Part shown: positions 25,381 through 36,912 of the stretch, in pieces | Layout: every line of letters starts with the position of its first letter | How positions within the stretch are numbered: the stretch's first letter is position 1 | Notes under the pieces: model-generated | What the model was told of the DNA's origin: nothing | What the model saw: only the letters and a program-made list of their open reading frames with translations | Database searches by the model: none | Position numbers and translations under genes: made by a program | Assembly: GCA_050157065.1 (NCBI GenBank) | Contig: CP189573.1 | Length of the DNA stretch: 64,000 bases | Source: Avipropionibacterium sp050157065 | GTDB lineage: Bacteria > Actinomycetota > Actinomycetes > Propionibacteriales > Propionibacteriaceae | Direction: 5' to 3' (one strand)

Positions 25381-26445
25381 ATGTTCGACGACATCGCTCG
25401 CCTACGGACCACCCGCACCAGGTCCATCTCACCGGAGAACCCCGACGGCTCCACCGGGGGCGGAGCCCGGGCGACCGAAGGGACCGGTGCACACGCCGCG
25501 CGTGAGCTGGGGCGCGGCTGGAAGGTCTCCCCGTCGGTCGTGATCGGCGGGCACAGCACCCATGACCTGGCGGTGATCGACGAGCCCGGACGGATCACCC
25601 ACATCTGGCTGACCACGCACCGCGACCACTGGCGGTCGCTGGTGCTGCGCGCGTACTGGGACGGTGACCACGAGCCGGCGATCGAGGTACCCGTCGGTGA
25701 CTTCTTCGCCTCCGGCTGGGGCCGCTTCGCCCAGGTGTCGTCGGCCATGGTCGCGGTCAACCCGCACGGTGGCTTCAACTCCTACTGGCCGATGCCGTTC
25801 GGCTCCTCGGCGCACCTCACCCTGGAGAACCTGTCCCCCGACGACGCGACCGTCTACTACCAGGTGACGTACGACACCGGCCCCGGCGTCGCGGGTGCCG
25901 AGGACGGATTCGGTCACCTGCATGCGCAGTTCCGACGCAGCAACCCGCTGGTCGAGGGCGAGACGCACCCAATCCTGCGCGGGGTCGCCGGTCGCGGCCA
26001 CTACGCCGGCACCTATCTCGCCTGGGGCGTGAACTCCACCTGCTGGTGGGGTGAGGGCGAGGTCAAGTTCTACCTGGACGGGGACGACGAGTTCCCCAGC
26101 ATCGCCGGCACCGGCACCGAGGACTACTTCGGTGGGGCATGGAACTTCGACGTCCCCGACGCCGGCTACACCGAGTTCTCGACGCCGTACCTGGGATTGC
26201 CACAGGTGATCCGCCCCGACGGCGGCTACGAGTCCCAACAGCGGTTCGGGATGTACCGGTGGCACGTACCCGATCCGATCACGTTCACCCGCGACATCAC
26301 CGTGGACGTGCAGGCGCTCGGCTGGCGGCCCCGAGGGCGTTACCGCCAGCTGACCGACGACATCAGCTCCGTCGGCTGGTTCTACCTCGACCGGACGAGC
26401 ACGACCCGCCCCGAACTGCCCTCGGCGAACGCCCTGGAGCCGTGA
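25381..26445 (+). CDS. DUF2961 / GH172-type protein
   Basis: 354 residues with no signal peptide. The double jelly-roll DUF2961 family is recognised by HIWLTT near residue 78, EVPVGDFFASGWG, NPHGGFNSYWPMPF, the GEGEVKFYLDGD strand and the hallmark GTGTEDYFGGAWNF at about residue 242. Characterised members (GH172) act on fructofuranosides or D-arabinofuranosides. It follows the kinase/isomerase genes by 100 bp, so it may release the sugar that the cluster oxidises. Being cytosolic, it would act on an imported oligosaccharide. Confidence 0.85.
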   Translation: MFDDIARLRTTRTRSISPENPDGSTGGGARATEGTGAHAARELGRGWKVSPSVVIGGHSTHDLAVIDEPGRITHIWLTTHRDHWRSLVLRAYWDGDHEPAIEVPVGDFFASGWGRFAQVSSAMVAVNPHGGFNSYWPMPFGSSAHLTLENLSPDDATVYYQVTYDTGPGVAGAEDGFGHLHAQFRRSNPLVEGETHPILRGVAGRGHYAGTYLAWGVNSTCWWGEGEVKFYLDGDDEFPSIAGTGTEDYFGGAWNFDVPDAGYTEFSTPYLGLPQVIRPDGGYESQQRFGMYRWHVPDPITFTRDITVDVQALGWRPRGRYRQLTDDISSVGWFYLDRTSTTRPELPSANALEP

Positions 26446-26472
26446 CGCCACCGCGGCTCCGGCCAGGTGGCG
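26446..26472. terminator. hairpin between convergent DUF2961 and sdhB genes
   Basis: CGCCACC (26446-26452) pairs perfectly with GGTGGCG (26466-26472) around a 13-base loop, starting at the DUF2961 stop codon. It sits between converging genes and could serve both. No T-run follows, as is usual in high-GC actinobacteria. Confidence 0.55.
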
Positions 26473-26481
26473 GTCCGGCGC

Positions 26482-27228
26482 TCAGTCGTCGCCCCGCGCC
26501 AGTGATCCCAGCAGGTCGCGGTTGAGCCGGGAGATCGTCTCCAGCGGGATCCCCTTCGGGCACACGGCGGTGCACTCCCCGATGTTGGTGCAGTTGCCGA
26601 AGCCCTCCTCGTCGTGCTGGTTCACCATGTTGAGGACCCGGCTGTGTCGCTCCGGCTGGCCCTGCGGCAACAGGCCGAGGTGGGTGATCTTGGCCGCGGT
26701 GAACAGCATCGCCGAGCCGTTCGGGCAGGCGGCCACACACGCACCGCAGCCGATGCAGGTGGCGGCGTCGAACGCGTCCAGGGCGTCCTCCTGGCCGACC
26801 GGGGTGGCGTTGGCCTCGGGGGCCGAACCGGTGTTGACCGAGATGTACCCCCCAGCCTGGATGATCCGGTCGAAGGAGCCACGATCGACCACGAGGTCCT
26901 TCACGACCGGGAACGGCTCGGCCTGCCACGGCTCGATGTCGATCTCGTCGCCGTCGGAGAACGACCGCATGTGCAGCTGGCAGGTCGTCGTCCTCGACGG
27001 GCCGTGCGCCACCCCGTTGATGGTGAGGCCACACGCGCCGCAGATCCCCTCGCGGCAGTCGGAGTCGAAGGCGACCGGGTCCTGACCCTCGGCGGTCAAC
27101 TGTTCGTTCAGCACGTCGAGCATCTCCAGGAAGCTCATGTGCTCCGACACGTCGTCCAGCTTGTACGTGGCCATCCGGCCCTGCGCGTCGGCAGCGGCCT
27201 GCCGCCAGATGTTCACCGTGATCTTCAT
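26482..27228 (-). CDS. sdhB: succinate dehydrogenase/fumarate reductase iron-sulfur subunit
   Basis: 248 residues. The N-terminal 2Fe-2S ferredoxin domain has Cys58, Cys63, Cys66 (DCREGICGACG) and Cys83. The C-terminal domain has CIGCGACVAACP and CTNIGECTAVCPKG for the 4Fe-4S and 3Fe-4S clusters. It carries electrons from the SdhA flavin to the membrane quinone. It is the last gene of sdhCAB, 52 bp after sdhA. Confidence 0.95.
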   Translation of the reverse strand: MKITVNIWRQAAADAQGRMATYKLDDVSEHMSFLEMLDVLNEQLTAEGQDPVAFDSDCREGICGACGLTINGVAHGPSRTTTCQLHMRSFSDGDEIDIEPWQAEPFPVVKDLVVDRGSFDRIIQAGGYISVNTGSAPEANATPVGQEDALDAFDAATCIGCGACVAACPNGSAMLFTAAKITHLGLLPQGQPERHSRVLNMVNQHDEEGFGNCTNIGECTAVCPKGIPLETISRLNRDLLGSLARGDD

Positions 27229-27280
27229 CGAGTTGCCGTCCTTCGCTTCGCTGGTTGCCGTCGCTGGTTCGAGAAGCCGT

Positions 27281-29371
<2,091 letters not shown>

Positions 29372-29373
29372 GT

Positions 29374-30090
29374 TCACTTCACCAATCCGAGGAGGATCGC
29401 GAACGGCGGCAGCAGGAATCCGATCAGGATCACACCGGCGACGGCGATCGCGATGACGTTCAGGTTGCGGCGGGCGGTGGCCGAGGTGTTGAGGCCGAGG
29501 GTGGTCAGGCCACTCCACACGCCGTGGCGCAGGTGCAGGGCGACCATCACCAGCGCGACCAGGTAGATCAGCACCATCCACCAGTGCTGGAAGCTGTTGA
29601 CGACCCGGCCGTACGGGTCTCCGGCACCACCGGGATTGATCACCTTCCAGGTCAGGTGCAAAAGGTGGAAGATCACGTACAGCAGGATCGTGACGCCGCC
29701 CCACCGGACGGTGAAGGATGCGAAGGTCCGCTGCACCCCGAGCGCGCGGGCCCGCTTGGACTGGTACCGCTTGCCACCACGGGTCGCGTGGTGGGAACGA
29801 CGGGTCAGCACGACCGCCGAGGCGATGTGCGCGACCACGCTGACCAGCAGGACGATCCGTACGACCCAGAGCACCCCGCCGTACGGGATCATCGGCTCAC
29901 CGATCGTACGCAGGTGTGCCGCGTAGTCGTTGAAGGCGGCCGCGCCGCCGAAGACCATCAGGTTCCCGTACATGTGCACCAGCAGGTACCCGACCATGAT
30001 CAGGCCGCTCACCGCCATCACGGCCTTCATCAGCACGGTCGAGCGCATCGCTCGGGCCCGCGGAGTCAGAGTTGTCGTCGCCACGGCCAC
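29374..30090 (-). CDS. sdhC: succinate dehydrogenase cytochrome b556 subunit (type B, diheme)
   Basis: 238 residues from a GTG start, with five hydrophobic helices at about 20-45, 72-96, 125-148, 165-190 and 210-235. Heme-ligand histidines are visible in LLVHMYGNL, VAHIASAV, FHLLHLTW and ALHLRHGVWS. It anchors SdhAB to the membrane and passes electrons to menaquinone. First gene of sdhCAB. Confidence 0.93.
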   Translation of the reverse strand: MAVATTTLTPRARAMRSTVLMKAVMAVSGLIMVGYLLVHMYGNLMVFGGAAAFNDYAAHLRTIGEPMIPYGGVLWVVRIVLLVSVVAHIASAVVLTRRSHHATRGGKRYQSKRARALGVQRTFASFTVRWGGVTILLYVIFHLLHLTWKVINPGGAGDPYGRVVNSFQHWWMVLIYLVALVMVALHLRHGVWSGLTTLGLNTSATARRNLNVIAIAVAGVILIGFLLPPFAILLGLVK

Positions 30091-30153
30091 ACCCTACGAC
30101 CGGGCGGCAGGTGGCCGCCACGTAGGTCCAGCTTGCGTGACCCAACTCTCACC

Positions 30154-30181
30154 CGTGGCGGCGCCCGGAAGCGCCGCCACG
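30154..30181 (-). terminator. strong hairpin downstream of the M81 gene
   Basis: CGTGGCGGCG (30154-30163) and CGCCGCCACG (30172-30181) form a perfect 10-bp stem with an 8-base loop, four bases past the M81 hydrolase stop on the minus strand. A third arm, GCCGCCACG at 30114-30122, can pair with 30154-30162 instead, giving an alternative fold upstream of sdhC. Confidence 0.75.
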
Positions 30182-30184
30182 GCG

Positions 30185-31680
30185 TCACGAGGCACGGGCC
30201 CGGAGCCGGATCGGCGTGGTGGTGCGGGGCAACCGGGTCAGGTCGATCGGGCAGGCCCCCGGCCCGTCCACCTCGATGGCGGCCACCGCATCACCGAAGG
30301 CGGCGCGCCAGGCCACCGCACTCTTGGCCACGATGACCGAGACCTCGGCCGGGTCGATGCCGACGATCGTCAACTGGTCGCGGTGGAACGGCGGCACCGG
30401 GCGGTCGGTGACGATGATCCGGACGCCCCCGACGCGCAGCACCGCTGTGGGCCCCATGGTGAAGTGCTGGCCGTGCTGCCAGGTGCCGGTCGACACGTAG
30501 TTGCCGTCACTGAGGGTGACTACCTCGGCACCGGCGACCTCGACCGGGTCGCCGTGCAGGTCGTCGGTCTTGCCGCCCAGCCGGACGTCCAACCGTGCCC
30601 CCACCCCGGCCGCGGTGGCCGCCGCGGCGACCTCCCGGTCGGCGATGATCACCACCGCATCGGGTGCGTCCTGGGCCAACAGCTCGGCCAGCACGGCCGT
30701 CCCGTCGCCCGGGCAGCCACCGCCCACGTTGTCGGCCACGTCGGCCAGCACGACCGGCCCGGTCGGCTGCTCCAACGCCTCGGCAACGGCCTTGTCCGGC
30801 TGCGGCCGGTGCAACTCGAAGTCGGCCGCCCGCGCCTCGATGTCGGCCACCGTCTCGTCGGCGACCGCGGCCGCCACGGCACGGCGGGACTCGTCGGCGA
30901 CGACGTACACACTGTTGCCCACCGTCGGGACGTCGTCGTACGGGAACCCGGCGGCGATGCTGACCCGGACCACCCCGGCCTCGCGGCCACGCTCGACCGC
31001 CCGGGTGAGCAGGCCCTTCATCGGCTGGTCCTCGGTCCCCTGGGCCAAGGGGCAGGTCAGCAGCGGGGTCTTCGCCAGGACCGTGACCAGCCGCTCCCCG
31101 GCCAGCACCCGGCCGAGCAGTTCGGCCGCCTCCTGGCCCCGCTCGCGCATGTCGACGTGCGGGTAGGTGTCGTAGCCCACCAGCACCTCGATCTCGTCGG
31201 GCAGCTCGGGGGCGAGGTTGGCGTGCAGGTCCAGCACCGCGGCGATCGGCACGTCGCCGACGACCTGACGCACCGCGCGGGCGGTCGCGAGCTCGACGTT
31301 GTCACAGCCCTCGACGACCATCGCCCCGTGCAGGTTGAGCAGCACCCCGTCGACCGGTCCGGCCTCGGCCAGCTCGCGCACCAGCCGCTCCCGGATGGTC
31401 GCCCAGGTCTCGGCCGACGCCGGCCCACTCGGCCAGGCACCGGCGGAGAACACCGGCACCAGGTCGAAGGTGTCCTCGGCGTCGAGGAAGCCCCCGATCA
31501 CCGATCCGACGCCGCGGTTGTGGTCGGCCAGCGCCGCCCCGGACAGCAGTTCGAACTCCTCGAAGTCGGCCAAGGTGGCCGGTCGGGAGGCGTAGGTGTT
31601 GGTCTCGTGCCAGACGCCGGCGACGGCGACCCGGGGCCGCTTCGTCCCGAGGCGACCGGCTGCCGTCGCCGACCTGTCCG

Positions 31681-31684
<4 letters not shown>
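30185..31684 (-). CDS. M81 family metallopeptidase (MlrC/microcystinase C-like)
   Basis: 499 residues. Family segments are AVAGVWHETNTYASRPATL (first metal His and Glu), VLLNLHGAMVVEGCDNVE, AAVLDLHANL, VGYDTYPHVDMRERG, and in the C-terminal domain VLADVADNVGGGCPGDGT. MlrC degrades microcystin fragments in sphingomonads, but actinobacterial members have unknown amide substrates. The start overlaps the stop of the class III aminotransferase gene by four bases, so both act in one pathway. Confidence 0.88.
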
Positions 31685-32955
<1,271 letters not shown>

Positions 32956-33107
32956 GATGCATTCTCCTTGGTTCCGGTGTTCGGGATGATTTTTTCATTG
33001 TGGTGCCGGACGATCACGTCGTCAAGCCCACAAGGCCCCGGTCGAGGCGATAGGCTTCCAGTGCTGGGGACAGCTGTCCCGAAATCAGCCCGAGCGACGG
33101 GAATGGC

Positions 33108-33863
33108 ATGGAGAACACGACGGCGTATCCGATCCGAGCGGTCGACCGGGTCTGCGACCTGCTCGACACCCTGCGCGTGGCGACGGCTCCGCTGACGTTG
33201 ACCCAGATCGCCGACCTGATCGAGCTGCCCAAGAGCTCGACCCTGCGTTACCTGGCCGCCCTCGAGGGACGCCGGTACGTGCTGCGCACCGGGGACACCT
33301 ATCAGTTGGGGCCCGCCTTCCAGCCGATGCACGACGAATACCTCGAGCGGCTGCGGGAGACCGCACTGCCGCACCTGGTGCAGCTGCGCGACCACTTCGG
33401 CGAGACGGTGAACTTCGGGGTGCTCGCCGGCGAAGACGTCGTGCACGTCGAGGTCGTGGAGTCGGCCCAGCCGGTGAGGCTCGCCGCGAGCCGGGGCGAC
33501 CGGGCCCCGGTGCACTCGACCGCGATGGGCAAGGTGCTGGCCACCACGATGGACGAGGACCACCTCGAGGCCATGCTCGCCCGGCCCCTGCCGGCGGTGA
33601 CCGAGAACACGATCACCACCGCCGAGGCGTTCCGCGCGGAGTTGGCCAAGGTGGTCGAGCGGGGCTGTGGCTTCGACGACTGCGAGAACCAGCCGGACGG
33701 GCGCTGCGTGGCGATCCTGCTGCCGGGGTTGGCGGCCCCGATGGCGATCAGCGTCAGCGCCCCGTCGTCCCGGCTCGAACCCGACGAGATGGCCCACCGC
33801 GGCGCCGAGATGCACGAGCAGGCCGAGGCTCTGGTCCGCGCGCTGCAGGCCGTCCCCCGCTGA
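33108..33863 (+). CDS. IclR-family transcriptional regulator
   Basis: 251 residues. The winged helix occupies about 10-70 (AVDRVCDLLDTLRVATAPLTL, LPKSSTLRYLAAL, GDTYQLGPAF). The effector domain has a GETVNFGVLAG strand, SRGDRAPVHSTAMGKVLAT and the late GRCVAILLPG. The gene is divergent from the aminotransferase-M81 pair across a 152-bp gap that includes an AT-rich stretch (GATGATTTTTTCATT at 32986-33000), the likely control region. It probably regulates that pair in response to their substrate. Confidence 0.9.
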   Translation: MENTTAYPIRAVDRVCDLLDTLRVATAPLTLTQIADLIELPKSSTLRYLAALEGRRYVLRTGDTYQLGPAFQPMHDEYLERLRETALPHLVQLRDHFGETVNFGVLAGEDVVHVEVVESAQPVRLAASRGDRAPVHSTAMGKVLATTMDEDHLEAMLARPLPAVTENTITTAEAFRAELAKVVERGCGFDDCENQPDGRCVAILLPGLAAPMAISVSAPSSRLEPDEMAHRGAEMHEQAEALVRALQAVPR

Positions 33864-33908
33864 GCCTCGACGACGGACGCGCCATCGATCCGAGGGTACG
33901 GTACGGCT

Positions 33909-34917
33909 TCAGGAGCCGACCGCACGTCCGGCGAGCAGGTTGTCGACGAACCGGGCGATCACCGAGGCCAGCCCCGGATGGGCCCGCGGTGGTGGGACTT
34001 CACTCCCGACGCACACCCGGACCTGCTGGAGTGTCAGGTCGACGAGTGTCGAAGACGAACGCACGCCCCACGACCGGACCTCCTCCACAAGGTCTTGGCG
34101 AGTGATCGAGGCGTGGCGATAGGTGCCGTTCACCGCGAGCGCGAGCTCACCGTCCTCGGGCTGGTGCACCATCGGCACCAGGTCGTATCCGGGGGCCAGC
34201 GTGATCGCACCATCCGCGGCATGGAGCAGGGAGAGGTTCTTCGCGTGGAGGTCCAGGTTGCCGATCGCCACCGCGTAGGTCACCATGCGCGCCAATCGTT
34301 CGAGGGAGTCGCGGTCGGCGTGCTCGGTCAGCACCGAGGCGATCCGGGCGAAGCTTGCCCGGCCGCCGACGCGCTGGTACTTCTCGTTGCCCCCGATCCC
34401 CAGGGCCTGGGCCAGGTCCTCCTGGTGCAGGCGCCGGCAACCACGACGGTCGTAGCGCTCGATGACCAGGGCCTCTACGCCGTCGAACTCCTCGACCCAG
34501 CTGGCGAAGGTGCTGACTCCGGCCGAGCGGGCAAGCCTGAGTCCGTACTCCTCATCGTGGATCATGGTCGGCCGATCGGCCTGCGTGGGCTTCAGGATGT
34601 GGGTCGACGGGTAGCCGTCGAAGACGCGCAGCCACGTGCCGTTCCCGCGGGCGAGGACGATCTTGTCCTGAACACCGGCCAACGACGTCTTTCCGTCGAC
34701 GGGCCGGTTGCCCAACGGTTCTTGCTGCACTCGTCGCAGCAGGTCGGCCACTTGCGCGGTACGGCACCGCCACCGACAGCACCGTGCTGTCGAGGCCATG
34801 GCGATCGACCGCGTCCTCGTCGGTCACGAAGTCGAAGCTTCGCCAGTCACCCACGAGGCGTCCGACCGGGTGCCCGAACAGCTCGACGACCAGATCACCC
34901 ACGGTCGCCACCACCAT
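33909..34917 (-). pseudogene. hipA: hipA, disrupted by internal deletion and frameshift
   Basis: Two reading frames together make a damaged HipA serine/threonine kinase toxin. The first, from ATG 34917, gives the N-terminal subdomain (DLVVELFGHPVGRLVGDWRS, then TVLSVAVPYRA) and loses frame near 34760. The second resumes as AQVADLLRRVQQEPLGNRP and continues through TSLAGVQDKIVLA, the kinase core (IERYDR, then AIGNLDLHAKNLSLLH with catalytic Asp and Asn), to a normal end. The expected middle part of the N-terminal subdomain (the FF..LLPEG region and about 60-70 residues) is absent at the junction. A kinase fragment from ATG 34799 could still be made. Confidence 0.75.
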
Positions 34918-35170
34918 CGTCGGTCTCTGCCTGATCGTGGCTGACCGGCTCGATCGACGCAGACAGAGACATGCCGCTGGCGCGCATCATCGCAAACAGT
35001 CGCTCGGTGAAGATCGACGGCTTCCCTGCCTCCATCTCCCAGACGTACCGTTGGCTGGTTCCCAGCAGCTCGGCCATGTCGCGCTGCGTGAGGCCGGACA
35101 GCACGCGCGCCTGCTGCAGGAACCGGCCCAGCGACTCAGGCCCGGACACCCGCCCCTGATAGCGAGCCAT
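34895..35170 (-). CDS. hipB: HipB-type XRE antitoxin
   Basis: 91 residues from ATG 35170, which has GGGAGG five bases upstream. A helix-turn-helix of the Cro/XRE type spans about 18-70 (FLQQARVLSGLTQRDMAELLGTS, then RYVWEMEAGKPSIFTERLF). It precedes and overlaps the 5' end of hipA, the usual antitoxin-toxin order. It appears intact although its toxin gene is broken. It would bind the operator just upstream and repress hipBA. Confidence 0.88.
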   Translation of the reverse strand: MARYQGRVSGPESLGRFLQQARVLSGLTQRDMAELLGTSQRYVWEMEAGKPSIFTERLFAMMRASGMSLSASIEPVSHDQAETDDGGGDRG

Positions 35171-35179
35171 GACCACCTC

Positions 35180-35228
35180 CCGACTACGAAATCATCATCA
35201 GTGTACGTGACTCGCTTAACGTAGTCGG
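35180..35228 (-). promoter_or_regulatory. hipBA promoter with inverted repeats
   Basis: CCGACTACG (35180-35188) and CGTAGTCGG (35220-35228) form a perfect 9-bp inverted repeat with centres 40 bases apart. A second pair, TACGT (35204-35208) and ACGTA (35219-35223), lies inside. On the minus strand a TACACT -10-like hexamer falls within this block. Paired half-sites around a promoter ahead of hipB fit autorepression with looping or cooperative binding. Confidence 0.5.
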
Positions 35229-35343
35229 TGCTCCCGATGGTCGTGGTCGGCGTCATCGAGTGGGCACGTGGAGAGGGATCAAGCGTCAGTTCACCTCTCC
35301 GAACGCCCCGTCGGCGTGCCGCCGGTCTCCGCGGAGGAGGAAT

Positions 35344-36093
35344 TCAGGGCTGGTCGGGTGGCAACAGGTCGGGTGGCAGCAGATCGGGGCGACGTTCGGC
35401 CGTACGGCGTCGCGACTGGTCCCGGCGCCACTCCGCGATCCTGGCGTGGTGCCCGGAGAACAGCACCTCGGGGACGTCAAGGCCCCGCCAGCTCGGCGGC
35501 TTGGTGTAGACGGGGTACTCCAGCAGGTGGTCGGTACCCGCCGCGTGTGACTCCTCGGTCAGTGACTCCGGGTTGCCGAGCACACCGGGCAGCAGCCGCA
35601 CCACCGCCTCGACCGCGGCCAGCACCGCGACCTCACCACCGTTGAGGACGTAGTCACCCAACGTGAACTCCCGGACCCGGACCCGCTCGGCGTAGTGCTC
35701 CACCACGCGGGCGTCGATGCCCTCGTACCGACCGCAGGCGAACACCAGGTGCTGTTCCGTGGCGAGGTCGTACGCCATCGCCTGGTCGAATCGCTCCCCC
35801 GACGGGGTCGGCACCAACAGCACGGGGTCGGTGTCGGAGGCCAGCAGCGAGTCCAGCGCTTCACCCCACGGTTCGGGTTTCATCACCATCCCGGCACCGC
35901 CGCCGTACGGGGTGTCGTCGACGGTGCGGTGGCGGTCGTGGGTCCAGTCGCGGAGGTCGTGGACGTTCAGCCCGACCAGTCCGGAGGCGACGGCCTTGCC
36001 GACCAGCGACAGCTGCAGCGGAGCCAGGTAGTCGGGAAAGATCGTGACCACGTCGATCAGCAGTCGACCTCCGGTCGGTGGGTCCAGCTGCAC
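35344..36093 (-). CDS. trmD: tRNA (guanine37-N1)-methyltransferase
   Basis: 249 residues. TrmD trefoil-knot features: IDVVTIFPDYLAPL at the start, DTPYGGGAGMVMKPEP, HLVFACGRYEGIDARV, EFTLGDYVLNGGEVAVLA, and LLPGVLGNPESLTEESH. It makes m1G37 and prevents frameshifting. The tail ends in a short duplicated PDLLPPDLLPPDQP. It is the last gene of rpsP-khpA-rimM-trmD, three bases after rimM. A GTG start is used. Confidence 0.95.
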   Translation of the reverse strand: MQLDPPTGGRLLIDVVTIFPDYLAPLQLSLVGKAVASGLVGLNVHDLRDWTHDRHRTVDDTPYGGGAGMVMKPEPWGEALDSLLASDTDPVLLVPTPSGERFDQAMAYDLATEQHLVFACGRYEGIDARVVEHYAERVRVREFTLGDYVLNGGEVAVLAAVEAVVRLLPGVLGNPESLTEESHAAGTDHLLEYPVYTKPPSWRGLDVPEVLFSGHHARIAEWRRDQSRRRTAERRPDLLPPDLLPPDQP

Positions 36094-36096
36094 CGC

Positions 36097-36639
36097 TCAC
36101 TCCTCCTGATCGGCGAGCAACCCGGGCAGGTCGGCCAGCTGTACGGTGCCGGCGGCCAGGTCGACCGCGGGCACCAGGGCGGCGACGAACGGCACCAACC
36201 TGGGCTCGGCCGCCGGGTCGGCGTCGTCGAGCTCGATCACCAACAGGTCCTGGCCGCGACCGTGCTGCACCTCGGTGATCCGGCCGACACCTCGGCGGTC
36301 GTGGTCGAGCACGCGCAGGCCGACCAGCTGGTGGTCGTAGTAGGCGTCCTCGTCCTCGGGTGAGGCGCCGGCCGGCACCGACGTGGCCAACCGGACCCCA
36401 CGCAGCGCCTCGGCGCCGGTCCGGTCCGACACCTCGGTCAGCCGGACCAGCAGCTTCTCACCGTGCCAGCGTGACCCGGCAATCTGCCAGGAGCGATGGG
36501 GCTCACCTTCGGCGTGCAGCCGGGTGCCGGCGCGGAACCGTACCTCCGGCTCGTCGGTCCGGACGTCGATCCCGAGTTCACCTCGGATCCCGTGCGCCCG
36601 GCCGACGACCCCCACGACGACCTCGACGGTACGTCCCAT
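36097..36639 (-). CDS. rimM: 16S rRNA processing protein RimM
   Basis: 180 residues. The N-terminal domain has VVGVVGRAHGIRGELGIDVRTDEPEVRF; the PRC-barrel C-terminal part has YYDHQLVGLRVLD, GRITEVQHGRGQDLLVIE and VPFVAALVPAVDLAAGTVQL. RimM binds ribosomal protein S19 and assists maturation of the 30S head. Order and spacing with trmD and the KH-protein gene are canonical. Confidence 0.95.
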   Translation of the reverse strand: MGRTVEVVVGVVGRAHGIRGELGIDVRTDEPEVRFRAGTRLHAEGEPHRSWQIAGSRWHGEKLLVRLTEVSDRTGAEALRGVRLATSVPAGASPEDEDAYYDHQLVGLRVLDHDRRGVGRITEVQHGRGQDLLVIELDDADPAAEPRLVPFVAALVPAVDLAAGTVQLADLPGLLADQEE

Positions 36640-36654
36640 CGTGTCGGTGACGAC

Positions 36655-36912
36655 TCAGTGACGGTTGCGCTGGCGCGGCTGGTCGACGTCGACGAAGTCG
36701 ACCCGGACCTGCTCCCGTCCGGCGAGGGCGCCGACCACCGTCCGCAGTGCGGTGGCCGTACGGCCCTGACGTCCGATGACCTTGCCGACGTCGCTGGGGT
36801 GCACCCGCACCTCGAGCATCCGGCCGCGACGCAGGTCCTTGTCCTTGACCTGGACGTCGTCGGGGTTCGCGACGATGCCGCGAACCAGGTGCTCCAGCGC
36901 CTCGCCGAGCAT
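36655..36912 (-). CDS. khpA: KH-domain RNA-binding protein KhpA
   Basis: 85 residues. A single KH domain carries HPSDVGKVIGRQGRTATALR, the GXXG RNA-binding loop (GRQG). The start ATG overlaps the rpsP stop by one base. In other bacteria KhpA pairs with KhpB/Jag to bind RNA and influence cell division. Its place between rpsP and rimM is conserved. Confidence 0.93.
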   Translation of the reverse strand: MLGEALEHLVRGIVANPDDVQVKDKDLRRGRMLEVRVHPSDVGKVIGRQGRTATALRTVVGALAGREQVRVDFVDVDQPRQRNRH

